A DNA stretch of 64,000 bases, from assembly GCA_902809935.1 (NCBI GenBank), contig LR778134.1, positions 1,364,001 through 1,428,000 on the forward strand, read 5' to 3'. The translations under genes were made by a program, and so were the position numbers. Under the pieces are notes generated by a model. That model ran no database searches. It had not been told where the DNA came from and was given only the letters and a program-made list of their open reading frames with translations. How positions within the stretch are numbered: position 1 is the stretch's first letter; each line of letters opens with the position of its first letter. Positions 9,041 to 17,762 of this stretch are shown one piece after another. Origin of the DNA: Ruminococcaceae bacterium BL-4 (GTDB lineage: Bacteria > Bacillota > Clostridia > Oscillospirales > Acutalibacteraceae).

Positions 9041-9094
9041 GAAGGGTAAATGGAAAGATCATACAGGTTAATTTGTATATTTTTAAAAATGAAT

Positions 9095-9123
9095 TTGCCA
9101 AAAAAACGTGGATATGATATATT
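9095..9123 (+). promoter_or_regulatory. Divergent promoter for the CmpB-like gene
   Basis: TTGCCA (9095-9100) and TATATT (9118-9123) are separated by 17 bases and lie about 50 bases before the ATG at 9173. Confidence 0.6.
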
Positions 9124-9172
9124 GATTACGGATATGAGAAATGGTAAAAGCGGAAAAGAAAGGAATTCAATA

Positions 9173-9760
9173 ATGAAACAATATCGCGAAAAATCCATAA
9201 ATTGGATTTCTAAAATTGTTTCTTCTAAGAAAAATTTTCGGATTTTTTGGAACTGCCTTTGGGCCGGCGTTTTTGGTTGGACAATGGAAACCGTTTTCTG
9301 TTCAATCTTATATCACTCCTTGCAGGACAGGGGATTTCTCAGTTTGCCTTTTTGTCCAATTTATGCGGTTGGGGTTTTTCTTTATCTTTTAATGGGAAAA
9401 TCGCCGAAGCCTTCCATTAAAAATTTTTGGCGTCTTTTTTTTGTGGTAGCAGCTGCCGGAACCGTTTTCGAAGGATTCAGCGGACTAATTTTAGAACAAT
9501 TTGGGATCCAACTGTGGTATTATGAAGGAGTTTTCCCATTAAGTTTGCGATATATTTCGCTTCCGGTCAGTATTTTTTGGGGCTTGGCTGGAGGAACTTA
9601 CCCTTTGCTTGTGATTCCTAAAATTAATCGTTGGGCCGATTCTGTTTTACCTAGTCGAAGAAGAGCTTGGTTTTGGTGGACAACTCTTTTAATTTTAGGG
9701 GATTTCCTTTTTACTTGCTGGCGAGTTTGGAAAAATGGAGGGTATACACCGCTTTATTAA
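9173..9760 (+). CDS. CmpB-like (putative ABC-transporter type IV) membrane protein
   Basis: This 195-residue integral membrane protein matches the putative ABC-transporter type IV family (PF06541, CmpB-like) by its first membrane block, FGWTMETVFCSI, followed by RGFLSLPFCPIYAVG, and by its overall size. Four to five hydrophobic segments can be seen. The ATG at 9173 is preferred because AGGAATTC lies just before it and a promoter ends at 9123; an earlier in-frame ATG at 9050 would lie upstream of that promoter. It is followed after 28 bases by a metallophosphoesterase gene, probably on the same transcript. Members of this family have no proven substrate, so the transporter label is by family only. 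Confidence 0.8.
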   Translation: MKQYREKSINWISKIVSSKKNFRIFWNCLWAGVFGWTMETVFCSILYHSLQDRGFLSLPFCPIYAVGVFLYLLMGKSPKPSIKNFWRLFFVVAAAGTVFEGFSGLILEQFGIQLWYYEGVFPLSLRYISLPVSIFWGLAGGTYPLLVIPKINRWADSVLPSRRRAWFWWTTLLILGDFLFTCWRVWKNGGYTPLY

Positions 9761-9788
9761 AAAATAATCAGGAAGAGGGTTTCCTTTT

Positions 9789-10937
9789 TTGACAGATGTG
9801 CTTTTGTTTGCTTTAGGAACGGTAGCTTATCTCTGTTTTATGCTGCTGTTCGACCGTTGGATCTGGCGGATTGTCTCGCGGAATTTTTCGGGAATTAAGA
9901 AAAATTTTTTTGGGGCTATCTGCTTCATATTGGAAATCATTCCAATGGGCTCTATTTATCAATTTTTATTTCCGGTGCGTTCCCTAAGAGGACTTTCAGC
10001 GGCTGGTTTTTGGGTCATGGGATTTTTAATCTATTTTTTGATCAGTCTGGTAGTTCTAAGGCTGCTCCAAAAAATTTTGGGAGCTGTTCTGCATCAGAAA
10101 GAACGCTTTTTAACACCGCGTTTTCAAATATATAAACTTGCAATAGGTGCGATTTTTAGCATTGCAATTTGTTGTTGGGGATTCTGGGCATTGCAGAATG
10201 CAACGGTTACATCCTTTAATGTTGGTCATGAGGGAAAAGAAAAAATGCGGGTGGTGGCGCTCTCTGATCTTCATTATAGTACAGTGGGCGGTACATTAGA
10301 TTTGAAAAAGATGGTGCAGCGAATCAATGATCTAAATCCTGATCTCGTGCTTTTTGTTGGAGATGTTTTGGATGATCAAGCCGATCAAGCCGATAAAGGG
10401 ACTTTTACAAAAGAAGTTTCTTCCATAAAATCCAGTTATGGAGTCTATGCAGTTATGGGAAATCATGAATATTATTATAATACTCCTGAACAGATGAGAG
10501 CCTTTTATCAAGGAAGCGGTGTTGAGCTGCTTTGCAATCAAACAAAAAATATTGGGGGAAAACTTCTTCTACTGGGACGTGATGATTATACGGTCGGTGG
10601 AAAAAGTCATTCAAGAATGCCCATTTCTCAGATCTTAAAAGGCCAACATACTGATTTACCTCTTTTGGTACTTGATCATCAGCCACAGGATTATCGTGAG
10701 GCTGAAAAGGATGGTGCTCTGCTGCAAATTTCGGGGCATACGCATAATGGTCAGATTTGGCCTGGAGATTTGATTGTTCATTCTATTTTTAAACTCAACT
10801 ACCAAACTCCTTCAAATGGTATTTACCGGGAAAACAATTTTACTCTGGCAGTGACCCGCGGGTATGGTGCATGGGGATTTCAAATGAGAACAACAGGTAA
10901 TGCAGAAATTCTTTGTGTAAACGTAATGGTGCCATAA
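9789..10937 (+). CDS. Membrane-anchored metallophosphoesterase (YkuE/YaeI type)
   Basis: This 382-residue protein has four hydrophobic segments in its first 140 residues and a calcineurin-like phosphoesterase domain afterwards. The metal-binding motifs occur in the usual order: ALSDLHYS, LFVGDVLDD, VMGNHEYYY and SGHTHNGQIWP. Related membrane-linked enzymes include YkuE of Bacillus and YaeI of E. coli, so hydrolysis of a lipid-linked or cell-envelope phosphodiester is plausible but not shown. The start is a TTG preceded by GGAAGAGGG. It is the second gene after the CmpB-like membrane protein and ends at a strong hairpin terminator. Confidence 0.88.
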   Translation: MTDVLLFALGTVAYLCFMLLFDRWIWRIVSRNFSGIKKNFFGAICFILEIIPMGSIYQFLFPVRSLRGLSAAGFWVMGFLIYFLISLVVLRLLQKILGAVLHQKERFLTPRFQIYKLAIGAIFSIAICCWGFWALQNATVTSFNVGHEGKEKMRVVALSDLHYSTVGGTLDLKKMVQRINDLNPDLVLFVGDVLDDQADQADKGTFTKEVSSIKSSYGVYAVMGNHEYYYNTPEQMRAFYQGSGVELLCNQTKNIGGKLLLLGRDDYTVGGKSHSRMPISQILKGQHTDLPLLVLDHQPQDYREAEKDGALLQISGHTHNGQIWPGDLIVHSIFKLNYQTPSNGIYRENNFTLAVTRGYGAWGFQMRTTGNAEILCVNVMVP

Positions 10938-10970
10938 AAAAAGCCTCCGAAAAATCGGAGGCTTTTTTAT
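10936..10970. terminator. Bidirectional terminator
   Basis: A 14-bp stem (AAAAAAGCCTCCGA paired to TCGGAGGCTTTTTT around AAAA) serves the metallophosphoesterase gene and the convergent gatD gene, whose stop codon lies inside it at 10967-10969. Confidence 0.9.
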
Positions 10971-11710
10971 TTTTTCAGAGCGTGTAAAAACCGCTGCTGA
11001 ATATAAGCATTTGCATTGTTTTCTATGGTATCATCCAAAGGAACAAGTGCGCCGTCTCCCCAACGATTTTGAAGGGCAGTAGATAAGAGGTGGTCGCACA
11101 ACTGTGGATTTTTGCTCAAGAGTGGGCCATGCAGATAGGTGCCAATTACATTTTTATAAAGAACGCCTTCGCCGCCATCGTGCCCATTATTGCCTTTTCC
11201 ATAAAGTACTTTTCCCAGCGGATTGACATTAGGACCAAGAGAAGTACGTCCACCATGATTTTCGAATCCGACAACGGGCATTTCACAGAGAGAAGTTTTA
11301 ATAATTAAATTGCCGATTAATCTTCCATGGCCATTGACCGTCTCCAAATCCAAAAGTCCAAGACCATCTACTTTAGAACCATCAGCGGCCATATAGGAGC
11401 GGCCAAGAAACTGATAGCCGCCGCAGATTGCAAGCAATACACCACCGCGTTCAATATAATCAGAAATAGGAGAGCGAAGCGAGTGAATATAATCCATTGC
11501 AAGGGACTGTTCCCGGTCGGGACCGCCGCCGATAAAAAGGATATCTAAATTTTCAAAATCCACCGAATCGTGCAGGCAATAATCCCGCTGTTCCACCCCA
11601 ATTTGGCGCCATTGAGCTCGTTTGGAGAGGCAGAGAATGTTGCCGTCATCACCATAAAGATTTAAAAGATCCGGCAACAGGTGACCAATCGTAATCTTTC
11701 GGTTTTTCAT
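10967..11710 (-). CDS. gatD: Lipid II isoglutaminyl synthase, glutamine amidotransferase subunit
   Basis: This 247-residue class I glutamine amidotransferase supplies ammonia to MurT, which amidates D-glutamate in the lipid II stem peptide at the cytoplasmic face of the membrane. The nucleophile elbow AICGGYQFLG places the catalytic cysteine at C96, and FIGGGPDREQ precedes it as in GatD/CobB-type amidotransferases. A conserved histidine context TYLHGPLLS lies near residue 193. It overlaps the end of murT by one base, the usual murT-gatD order, which supports the assignment strongly. Confidence 0.95.
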   Translation of the reverse strand: MKNRKITIGHLLPDLLNLYGDDGNILCLSKRAQWRQIGVEQRDYCLHDSVDFENLDILFIGGGPDREQSLAMDYIHSLRSPISDYIERGGVLLAICGGYQFLGRSYMAADGSKVDGLGLLDLETVNGHGRLIGNLIIKTSLCEMPVVGFENHGGRTSLGPNVNPLGKVLYGKGNNGHDGGEGVLYKNVIGTYLHGPLLSKNPQLCDHLLSTALQNRWGDGALVPLDDTIENNANAYIQQRFLHALKK

Positions 11711-13050
11711 TATGCTCCCTCCTTTTCATTCGATGCCAAATGGTCAAGAAAATTTTTGGTGGGGGCAAGTGCAGAGTAATTCGGAAGAATATAGACGACC
11801 TCTCGGTCACCCGAAAGCGCATCATTAATTGCTTCTTGTACGGTCTTGCAGAGCTTTGCCTGCAGTCCGCCGTATTTCATGCGAACCTGCAGATCATTTC
11901 TCCGAATTCCACAAGCATAATAGGTGCTTTCTTTTTGAGAAGCCATCAAATCGATATCGGTATCCCATAACCACGAAGGGTCATTGCCGTCGTTATCGTG
12001 GTCGTTAATAATCATGATAACGGCTTTGGGGCGGGGGTCCTGCAAAACAACAGAAATGGCCTGATTGGTACCATCCGGATTCTTAATCAGGTTTAAGACC
12101 AATGGCTTTTTTAGATTCTGATAAAATTCCATTCGCCCATTCTGAGGATGGTAATGATTGAGTGCTTCCTGGAACTTTTGTGTGGAAACGCCTGCTTCAT
12201 GGGCGGCTGTATAGGCGGCAAGCACATTATAGACATTATAAATTCCAGGCAAATGGCTCTGAATCATTTCTCCGTTGACTGAAAATTCAGTCTGCTCACC
12301 AAATCCGATCGTCAAATCTTTCAGCTGGTAATCCGGGATAGGACGGGCAAAATCGCAGTTTGGACAGTAAAAGTCCCCTAAACGGCCATAATGTTCGCCG
12401 TGATACTGCAATTCAGTTCCGCAGTAATGGCAAAAACAACCGCCCTGATTCTTTCCTTTATAGGAACCGAGCGTTTCGCAGAGCCCAAAGGATTTGGCAG
12501 GGTGCCCACAATTTTTAGCAACATAAGTGACCAAAGGGTCGTCGGCATCATAGAGCACCGTGGTTTTGGGAGAAAACGAAAGAGCTTTTTGAATGGTTGC
12601 GGCTACCGTATCCAGTTCTCCACATCGATCCAACTGATCGCGGACGAGATTATTGATCAAAAGATAGGTTGGCTGCACTTTTTTGACAATTTTACGGGTG
12701 AAAAGCTCGTCCACCTCTAAAGTTGCCCAATCTGCCTGTACCTTTCCATGAGAATCCGCCATGCGCAGAAATGCTGCAATGACGCCATTTGTCATATTGG
12801 CTCCTTCTGCATTGCAGACAACCCGTTTCCCCTGCGATTGGAGTGCCCGGTAAAGAAGATTATTCACGGTGGTTTTTCCGTTTGTAGAGGTGACGACGAT
12901 AATTCCTTCGGTCACATCTGCTGCTAGCTTTTTCAGAATCCATGGGTCTACCGCTCTAGCGGCTGCTCCTGGCCATGCACTGCCGGAACGACCCAGTTTT
13001 CGGCAAAGCGCGGTCATCAGCCTTGCAGCTTTTACAGACAGCCATTTCAT
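11710..13050 (-). CDS. murT: Lipid II isoglutaminyl synthase, MurT subunit
   Basis: This 446-residue Mur-ligase-type protein has the ATP-binding loop VTSTNGKTTVNNLL near residues 52-65, the central ligase domain, and an inserted four-cysteine ribbon (CFCHYCGTEL, then FYCPNCDF) characteristic of MurT. It activates the D-glutamate carboxylate of lipid II and, with GatD, converts it to D-isoglutamine. The ATG start has an AGGAGG site (rc of 13060-13066). Next upstream on the same strand is rodA, after a 101-base gap with a small hairpin, so co-transcription is possible but not certain. Confidence 0.95.
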   Translation of the reverse strand: MKWLSVKAARLMTALCRKLGRSGSAWPGAAARAVDPWILKKLAADVTEGIIVVTSTNGKTTVNNLLYRALQSQGKRVVCNAEGANMTNGVIAAFLRMADSHGKVQADWATLEVDELFTRKIVKKVQPTYLLINNLVRDQLDRCGELDTVAATIQKALSFSPKTTVLYDADDPLVTYVAKNCGHPAKSFGLCETLGSYKGKNQGGCFCHYCGTELQYHGEHYGRLGDFYCPNCDFARPIPDYQLKDLTIGFGEQTEFSVNGEMIQSHLPGIYNVYNVLAAYTAAHEAGVSTQKFQEALNHYHPQNGRMEFYQNLKKPLVLNLIKNPDGTNQAISVVLQDPRPKAVIMIINDHDNDGNDPSWLWDTDIDLMASQKESTYYACGIRRNDLQVRMKYGGLQAKLCKTVQEAINDALSGDREVVYILPNYSALAPTKNFLDHLASNEKEGA

Positions 13051-13151
13051 GCCGGACTCCTCCTATCATTGTGAAAGGGAAAAATCCCTTTTGGTCTTCG
13101 TTTTATCATTAGCAAATATGTTCTTTATTATAAGAAGTTTCTGCCATTTTG

Positions 13152-14303
13152 TCAATTTGCGGGTGTGTAGAGCAGGCGATCACTGGAACGTCTGTGGATG
13201 ACAACGCTCTGTACCAGCCCAATACCAAAATACAGACAGGAAGATGAGGAACCTCCTGCGCTGAAGAACGGCAAGGTGACCCCCATGACCGGGAAAAGGT
13301 TGAGACACATGCCGAGGTTAAAAATCATTTGAGAAAAAATCATTCCAAAGTAGCCCATGCAGATACTGCTGCCCAAAAGATCGGTCGAATATTCCGCATC
13401 CTTTAAAATTCTGGTAAGCAGGAGTGCGAGGAGAATGATGACTGCCATACAGCCAACAAATCCAAGAGATTCTCCTGCAACGGAAAAAATAAAATCACTT
13501 TGCTGAATCGGCACCAATCCGGAATTGACGCGGGGAGCTTGAAAAAGACCTTTTCCGAAAAAGCCTCCACTGCCGATGCTGATTTTTCCTCGCAGCTGCT
13601 GCAATCCATATCCGAGCGGGTCTGTTTCCGGGTGAAGAAAAATTAGAAAACGTTTGCGTTGATAGACATTCAGAACAGAAGTCCATGCGATTGGGAAAGC
13701 GATAACCATAAGTCCGGCCAAAATTGCAAAATACCGCAGTTGGATTCCGGCACCAAATGCCATGAATAAAAACATGCAGAAAAAAATGATGGCAGTGCCA
13801 TCATCGTGCTGCAGATGAACCAGCATAATAGGAACCATCGCATGAACGGAAAGCAGAATCACGTGCAATGGGGAAGTGAGCAGCCCCTTTTCTTTTAAAA
13901 TAAATAGATGATTGCCAAAAGTAATTAAAAAGCCGATTTTTACAAGTTCACTCGGCTGAAAGGTCAGACCTCCCGGCAATGAAATCCATGCTTTGGCGGC
14001 AACTCCGTCGGCGCCTGTTACCGTTTGTCCTTTCAGCTGCGTTAAAAGAATCAAAAATAGGCAAAGTGCGGCAACCACATACCAAAAATGAGCAAGTTGT
14101 CGATAATCGATCAGAGAGAGAAGAAGCGCAAAAAAATATCCGGTTACTGCTGCTAAAAGCTGAACCGCAAAATAAGAAAGACGACGCCCCTCTTCTGTGG
14201 GGACTGTCCTCAAGAGCAGCAGCCCATACGCAGTAATCATGAGCATGATCCCCCAGAGGATCCGGTCTGATTTTTTAAAGTAATTTAGTAATTGCCGCTG
14301 CAT
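13152..14303 (-). CDS. rodA: SEDS peptidoglycan polymerase, RodA type
   Basis: This 383-residue polytopic protein is a FtsW/RodA/SpoVE family glycosyltransferase that polymerises lipid II. It has about ten hydrophobic segments and the family loop GSGGFFGKGLFQAPRVNSG followed by PIQQSDFIFSVAGES, and a C-terminal PFFSAGGSS motif. ATG 14303 is preferred over an in-frame ATG at 14318 because GGAGGG sits 4-9 bases before it. A minus-strand TATAAT lies at 14342-14337. A second, FHA-fused SEDS gene lies at 24167, so this one is likely the general elongation enzyme; that split is inference. Confidence 0.92.
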   Translation of the reverse strand: MQRQLLNYFKKSDRILWGIMLMITAYGLLLLRTVPTEEGRRLSYFAVQLLAAVTGYFFALLLSLIDYRQLAHFWYVVAALCLFLILLTQLKGQTVTGADGVAAKAWISLPGGLTFQPSELVKIGFLITFGNHLFILKEKGLLTSPLHVILLSVHAMVPIMLVHLQHDDGTAIIFFCMFLFMAFGAGIQLRYFAILAGLMVIAFPIAWTSVLNVYQRKRFLIFLHPETDPLGYGLQQLRGKISIGSGGFFGKGLFQAPRVNSGLVPIQQSDFIFSVAGESLGFVGCMAVIILLALLLTRILKDAEYSTDLLGSSICMGYFGMIFSQMIFNLGMCLNLFPVMGVTLPFFSAGGSSSSCLYFGIGLVQSVVIHRRSSDRLLYTPAN

Positions 14304-14367
14304 CTTTTCCCTCCTCATTTTTGATATTGTAGTGATATTATATCATAAAGAGAAAGGCGGAACCAGT

Positions 14368-14413
14368 CCTATCGGGACAGAAATCTTTGGGGATAGCTTG
14401 ATTTTCCTATCGG
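14368..14413. promoter_or_regulatory. Repeated CCTATCGG motif at the Rrf2 gene promoter
   Basis: CCTATCGG occurs at 14368-14375 and again at 14406-14413, with the inverse GGGGATAG at 14389-14396 between them. The second copy lies between the -35 and -10 of the Rrf2 gene. It is a candidate autoregulatory operator. Confidence 0.4.
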
Positions 14414-14427
14414 ATTTATTGTATAAT
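14398..14427 (+). promoter_or_regulatory. Promoter of the Rrf2-family gene
   Basis: TTGATT (14398-14403) and TATAAT (14422-14427) are separated by 18 bases, 27 bases before the ATG at 14454. Confidence 0.7.
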
Positions 14428-14453
14428 TAAAATACTGAAAGAAGGCGGAAGTA

Positions 14454-14873
14454 ATGATGATTTCAACTAGAGGAAGATATGCGCTGCGGGTGATGGTGGA
14501 TCTGGCGGAGCATACCGGAGAAGGTTTTGTTCCGCTGAAAGAAATTGCTGAGCGACAGGAAATTTCTGAAAAATATTTGGAAAGTATTATTGCAATCCTT
14601 TCGAGAAATCAATATTTGATTGGAATGCGTGGAAAAGGCGGCGGCTATAAACTTGCTCGTGCACCTGAAAAATACACGATTGGAAGTATTCTACAGGAAA
14701 CGGAAGGAAACCTTGCGCCGGTGGCCTGCTTAAGCGGCAGTCAAAATGAATGCAGCCGAAAAGGAACCTGCCGAACGCTTCCTATGTGGGAAAAACTCGA
14801 TACGCTTGTTCATGATTTCTTTGAAGGAATTACATTAAAAGATTTAATACAACAGCAAGAGCCGCAAAAATAA
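14454..14873 (+). CDS. Rrf2-family transcriptional regulator with three cysteines
   Basis: This 139-residue protein begins ISTRGRYALRVMVDLAEH, the hallmark of Rrf2 winged-helix regulators, and continues with EISEKYLESIIAILSRN in the recognition-helix region. Near residues 86-100 it has three cysteines (CX7CX5C) in the position of the [2Fe-2S] ligands of IscR, so it probably senses Fe-S or redox state. CymR of Bacillus, which controls cysteine metabolism, lacks such ligands. The next gene is metY, and both promoters carry a CCTAT element, so control of sulfur assimilation is likely but inferred. It has its own promoter and terminator. Confidence 0.9.
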   Translation: MMISTRGRYALRVMVDLAEHTGEGFVPLKEIAERQEISEKYLESIIAILSRNQYLIGMRGKGGGYKLARAPEKYTIGSILQETEGNLAPVACLSGSQNECSRKGTCRTLPMWEKLDTLVHDFFEGITLKDLIQQQEPQK

Positions 14874-14899
14874 AAATAAAATGCCGTTTAAAACGGCGT

Positions 14900-14943
14900 A
14901 AAGATCCCTACTGAAAGATATTTTTCGGCAGGGATCTTTTTCT
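14900..14943 (+). terminator. Intrinsic terminator after the Rrf2 gene
   Basis: AAAGATCCCT (14900-14909) pairs with AGGGATCTTT (14930-14939), with an inner stem, and is followed by TTTTCT. A smaller GCCGTTT/AAACGGC hairpin precedes it. Confidence 0.8.
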
Positions 14944-15020
14944 ATATAACAGCGTTTTTAGCTGTTCAACGATCAACGATTTGATTTTTCCTTTTTAATT
15001 TTTAATTAAATCATATTAAA

Positions 15021-15053
15021 CCTATTGACATAGTATGAAAAAGAAGGTATTGT
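15021..15053 (+). promoter_or_regulatory. metY promoter with an overlapping CTAT-TGAC-ATAG palindrome
   Basis: TTGACA (15025-15030) and TATTGT (15048-15053) are 17 bases apart. The -35 is embedded in the palindrome CTATTGACATAG (15022-15033), a candidate repressor site. Confidence 0.6.
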
Positions 15054-15085
15054 ATTAACAAACCAACAGAAATGGTGGGATGTTA

Positions 15086-15142
15086 ATGAAACATAAATTT
15101 GAAAAACTGCTGAGACAAAATTTCCGTTTTGGACGAATGTGA
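15086..15142 (+). CDS. Possible 18-residue leader peptide upstream of metY
   Basis: An ATG preceded by GGTGGG at 6 bases opens an 18-codon frame, MKHKFEKLLRQNFRFGRM, ending 56 bases before metY. It lies within the transcript predicted from the promoter at 15025-15053. It contains no cysteine and a single internal methionine near the end. A role in translation-dependent control of metY, or simple chance, are both open. Confidence 0.35.
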   Translation: MKHKFEKLLRQNFRFGRM

Positions 15143-15198
15143 TTGGGCTTTTACAAAAACAATCAACGTGACTTTAAAAATGGAAAGGAAAGATTCTC

Positions 15199-16488
15199 AT
15201 GTCTTCTAAAAACTATAAATTTGAAACTTTGCAGCTTCATGTCGGTCAGGAAAAGCCTGACCCGGCGACCGATTCCAGAGCGGTACCAATTTATGCAACA
15301 ACCTCTTATGTGTTTAAAGATTCTGCACAAGCGGCCGGAAGATTTGGCTTAACAGAGGCAGGCAATATCTATTCTCGCTTGATGAACCCGACCTCCGATG
15401 TGTTTGAAAAGCGCATTGCAGCGCTGGAGGGCGGCGTTGGTGCATTGGCTACGGCGACCGGTTCAGCGGCAATCACCTATGCAGTGCAGAATATCACAAA
15501 GGTAGGAGATCATATTGTGTCTTCCTCCGACCTTTATGGAGGAACCTATAATCTTTTTGCAAATACACTGCGTGATCAGGGACTCGAAACCACTTTTGTA
15601 GATCCTTCTGATCCGCAAAATTTTGAAAAGGCTATCAAGCAGAATACAAAACTGCTCTACGCGGAAACATTGGGAAATCCCAATTCTAATGTAATTGACC
15701 TTGCAGCGATTGCACAGATTGCACACCGTCATGGAATTCCGTTTATCGTAGATAATACGTTTGCGACGCCCTATTTGCTGCGGCCTATCGAATACGGTGC
15801 AGATGTTGTTGTGCATTCTGCAACCAAATTTATCGGCGGTCACGGGACTACAATGGGAGGCGTTGTGGTAGACGGCGGACATTTTGACTGGACTCAGAAC
15901 GACAAGTTTCCGGGAATTTCTCAGCCGAATCCCTCTTATCATGGCATTGTCTTCAGCAAAGCCTGCGGGAATGCAGCTTATATCACAAAACTGCGCACAA
16001 CGATCATGAGAGATGAGGGAGCGACAATTTCTCCGTTTAATTCCTTCTTGCTTCTGCAAGGCCTCGAAACCCTTTCTCTGCGGGTAGAGCGCCATGTAGA
16101 AAATGCACTGAAAGTTGTCGACTATTTAAAGGATCACCCCCAGGTGGAGCGGGTTAACCATCCATCTTTGGCAACCGGACGTGAAAAAGAGGTTTATGAT
16201 TCTTATTTTCCAAATGGAGCTGCTTCCATCTTTACTTTTGAAATTAAAGGCGATGCTGAAAAAGCAAAAAAATTCACAGAATCGCTTGAACTTTTTTCAC
16301 TCCTTGCCAATGTCGCCGATGTAAAATCTCTGGTGATCCATCCGGCTTCCACAACGCATAGTCAGCTTTCCGAAGAAGAGCTGCTGGCGGCTGGAATCAA
16401 GCCGAATACTATCCGCCTTTCCATTGGCACGGAACATATTGATGATATTTTGAATGACCTTGAGCATGGGTTTGAAGCTGTTTGCTAA
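15199..16488 (+). CDS. metY: O-acetylhomoserine aminocarboxypropyltransferase (sulfhydrylase)
   Basis: This 429-residue PLP enzyme of the Cys/Met metabolism family converts O-acetylhomoserine and sulfide to homocysteine in the cytoplasm. It begins with [30 protein letters not shown], typical of MetY rather than cystathionine synthase, and has the PLP-lysine motif [14 protein letters not shown] near residue 210. The C-terminal end [13 protein letters not shown] and the length agree with the family. A GGAAAGG ribosome site precedes the ATG. It is downstream of the Rrf2 regulator, with its own promoter and a possible leader peptide, and ends at a terminator. Confidence 0.95.
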   Translation: MSSKNYKFETLQLHVGQEKPDPATDSRAVPIYATTSYVFKDSAQAAGRFGLTEAGNIYSRLMNPTSDVFEKRIAALEGGVGALATATGSAAITYAVQNITKVGDHIVSSSDLYGGTYNLFANTLRDQGLETTFVDPSDPQNFEKAIKQNTKLLYAETLGNPNSNVIDLAAIAQIAHRHGIPFIVDNTFATPYLLRPIEYGADVVVHSATKFIGGHGTTMGGVVVDGGHFDWTQNDKFPGISQPNPSYHGIVFSKACGNAAYITKLRTTIMRDEGATISPFNSFLLLQGLETLSLRVERHVENALKVVDYLKDHPQVERVNHPSLATGREKEVYDSYFPNGAASIFTFEIKGDAEKAKKFTESLELFSLLANVADVKSLVIHPASTTHSQLSEEELLAAGIKPNTIRLSIGTEHIDDILNDLEHGFEAVC

Positions 16489-16520
16489 ATTAGACTGCAC
16501 CGAAAATTCTTTCTTTTTAT

Positions 16521-16568
16521 AAAAGGAACCGGGCCCGTTTCATTTGCGGGAACCCGGTTCTTTTTGTT
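16521..16568. terminator. Terminator between metY and the convergent thioesterase gene
   Basis: AAAAGGAACCGGG pairs with CCCGGTTCTTTTT, with a further CCCG/CGGG inner stem, and a T-run follows at 16560-16570. Confidence 0.85.
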
Positions 16569-16599
16569 TTTCTCTAAGATCATAATAAAATGTCCAAAA

Positions 16600-17046
16600 T
16601 CAGTCTGCTGATTTTCCACTGACCAGAAAAGAAGCATGTGCTGTGGCAACAACTCTGCCGGTGTCTCTGCTGTAAACAGTGCAGTGTGTCTGGGAGATAC
16701 GGTGTCCCAGATGATCAACAGCAGCTTCGACAATGAGTTCGTCGCCGGCAGCAGCAGGAGCAACGTAGTTAAGACTCATTTGAATGGTAGGGCCGTCGTG
16801 TCCCTCGGAAAAGATATAAGGCAGGCAGCCCATCGTGGAATCGGCTGCGGTTGCAATGATGCCGCCATGGATATTATTAAGCGGATTAAGCTGCCATTCC
16901 CGAATTGGAAATCCTAGTTTAACACTTTGTTTTTGTTCATCAAAGGCAATCAGCCGCGGGGTCATCTTTGTATTGAGTGTATCAACATCAGTACGGTTGC
17001 GGTTTTCGATAAAAGAGTTGAGAAGCTCTTGAGGGGTATGCTTCAT
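16600..17046 (-). CDS. PaaI-type hotdog thioesterase (second copy)
   Basis: This 148-residue single-domain hotdog protein has the active-site region NNIHGGIIATAADSTMGCL, near residues 56-74, where the acidic residue and the HGG turn are characteristic of PaaI/YbgC-type acyl-CoA thioesterases. It closely resembles the 148-residue gene just upstream at 17545-17099 and is probably a tandem duplicate. The spacing is 52 bases and both face the same way, so one transcript is likely. The acyl substrate cannot be told from sequence. Confidence 0.85.
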   Translation of the reverse strand: MKHTPQELLNSFIENRNRTDVDTLNTKMTPRLIAFDEQKQSVKLGFPIREWQLNPLNNIHGGIIATAADSTMGCLPYIFSEGHDGPTIQMSLNYVAPAAAGDELIVEAAVDHLGHRISQTHCTVYSRDTGRVVATAHASFLVSGKSAD

Positions 17047-17098
17047 AGATTGAAACCTCCGTGATTTGATTTAAAAATTCTGTAAGTTAGGGCTGCTT

Positions 17099-17545
17099 TT
17101 AATCTTCCATTCGCCCTTGGCTTAAGAAGGAAGCATGGGAGGAAGCGATAATCTTGCCAGTCTTGGCGCTGCGGCCGATTCCACGGGTTTGTGTGACCCG
17201 ATGACCGGTATAATCGATGATCGCTTCTACTTGAAGCTCATCACCTGCTGTCATCGGAGAGACATAATCAATACTCAGTTGGATTGTAGGGCCTGCATGG
17301 CCGGGAGCGAAAATACCGGCAAGAGTTCCCATCGTGGAATCCATGGCAGTAAAAATCATTCCGCCGTGAAGATTGCCCATATCGTTTAGCTGCCAGTCGC
17401 GGATGGGAAAGCCCAAAATCAAGCTTTGTTTTTCTTCATCTATTGAGACAAGATGTGGTGCCATCATGGTATAAATCCGGTGAATGTTCGGCTGATTTCT
17501 TCCCTCCAAATATAGATCCAATAATTGTCTGGGAGTAAGTTTCAT
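17099..17545 (-). CDS. PaaI-type hotdog thioesterase (first copy)
   Basis: This 148-residue hotdog-fold protein has GNLHGGMIFTAMDSTMGTL in the active-site helix and AGDELQVEAIIDYTGHRVTQ in the later strands. It shares its length, its start (MKLTPRQLLDLYLEGRNQ against MKHTPQELLNSFIENRNR) and most motifs with the next gene, so the two arose by tandem duplication. The ATG start has a weak AAGGAGG site at about 17558-17564. It lies divergent to fhs with about 217 bases between. Confidence 0.85.
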   Translation of the reverse strand: MKLTPRQLLDLYLEGRNQPNIHRIYTMMAPHLVSIDEEKQSLILGFPIRDWQLNDMGNLHGGMIFTAMDSTMGTLAGIFAPGHAGPTIQLSIDYVSPMTAGDELQVEAIIDYTGHRVTQTRGIGRSAKTGKIIASSHASFLSQGRMED

Positions 17546-17647
17546 TTTATTTTATAAGCCTCCTTAAAATAGCATAATTTAGGTTTATTTTATCGCTTTT
17601 TCTGAAGAAATGCAACGAAAGCGGACAGATTATCAAAGAAAAAGCGC

Positions 17648-17676
17648 TTTTCCAGGACAATAAAGTGTGTTATAAT
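17648..17676 (+). promoter_or_regulatory. fhs promoter with extended -10
   Basis: TGTTATAAT at 17668-17676 is an extended -10 element; the -35 (CTTTTC) is weak. It is about 87 bases before fhs. The leader does not resemble a tetrahydrofolate riboswitch. Confidence 0.55.
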
Positions 17677-17762
17677 AATTCTAAATGATTTGTGGAGTTT
17701 TTCCGCACATGAGATCGGGAACGTAACGATTTCATAAAAATTGAATTTTTGGAGGATAACTT

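Noticed and set aside
8964-9101. 46-residue N-terminal extension of the giant protein
   Set aside because: It would start upstream of the promoter at 9012-9040, and the ATG at 8963 has a strong ribosome site.
17677-17762. Tetrahydrofolate riboswitch upstream of fhs
   Set aside because: The leader is only about 85 bases and lacks the conserved riboswitch sequences.
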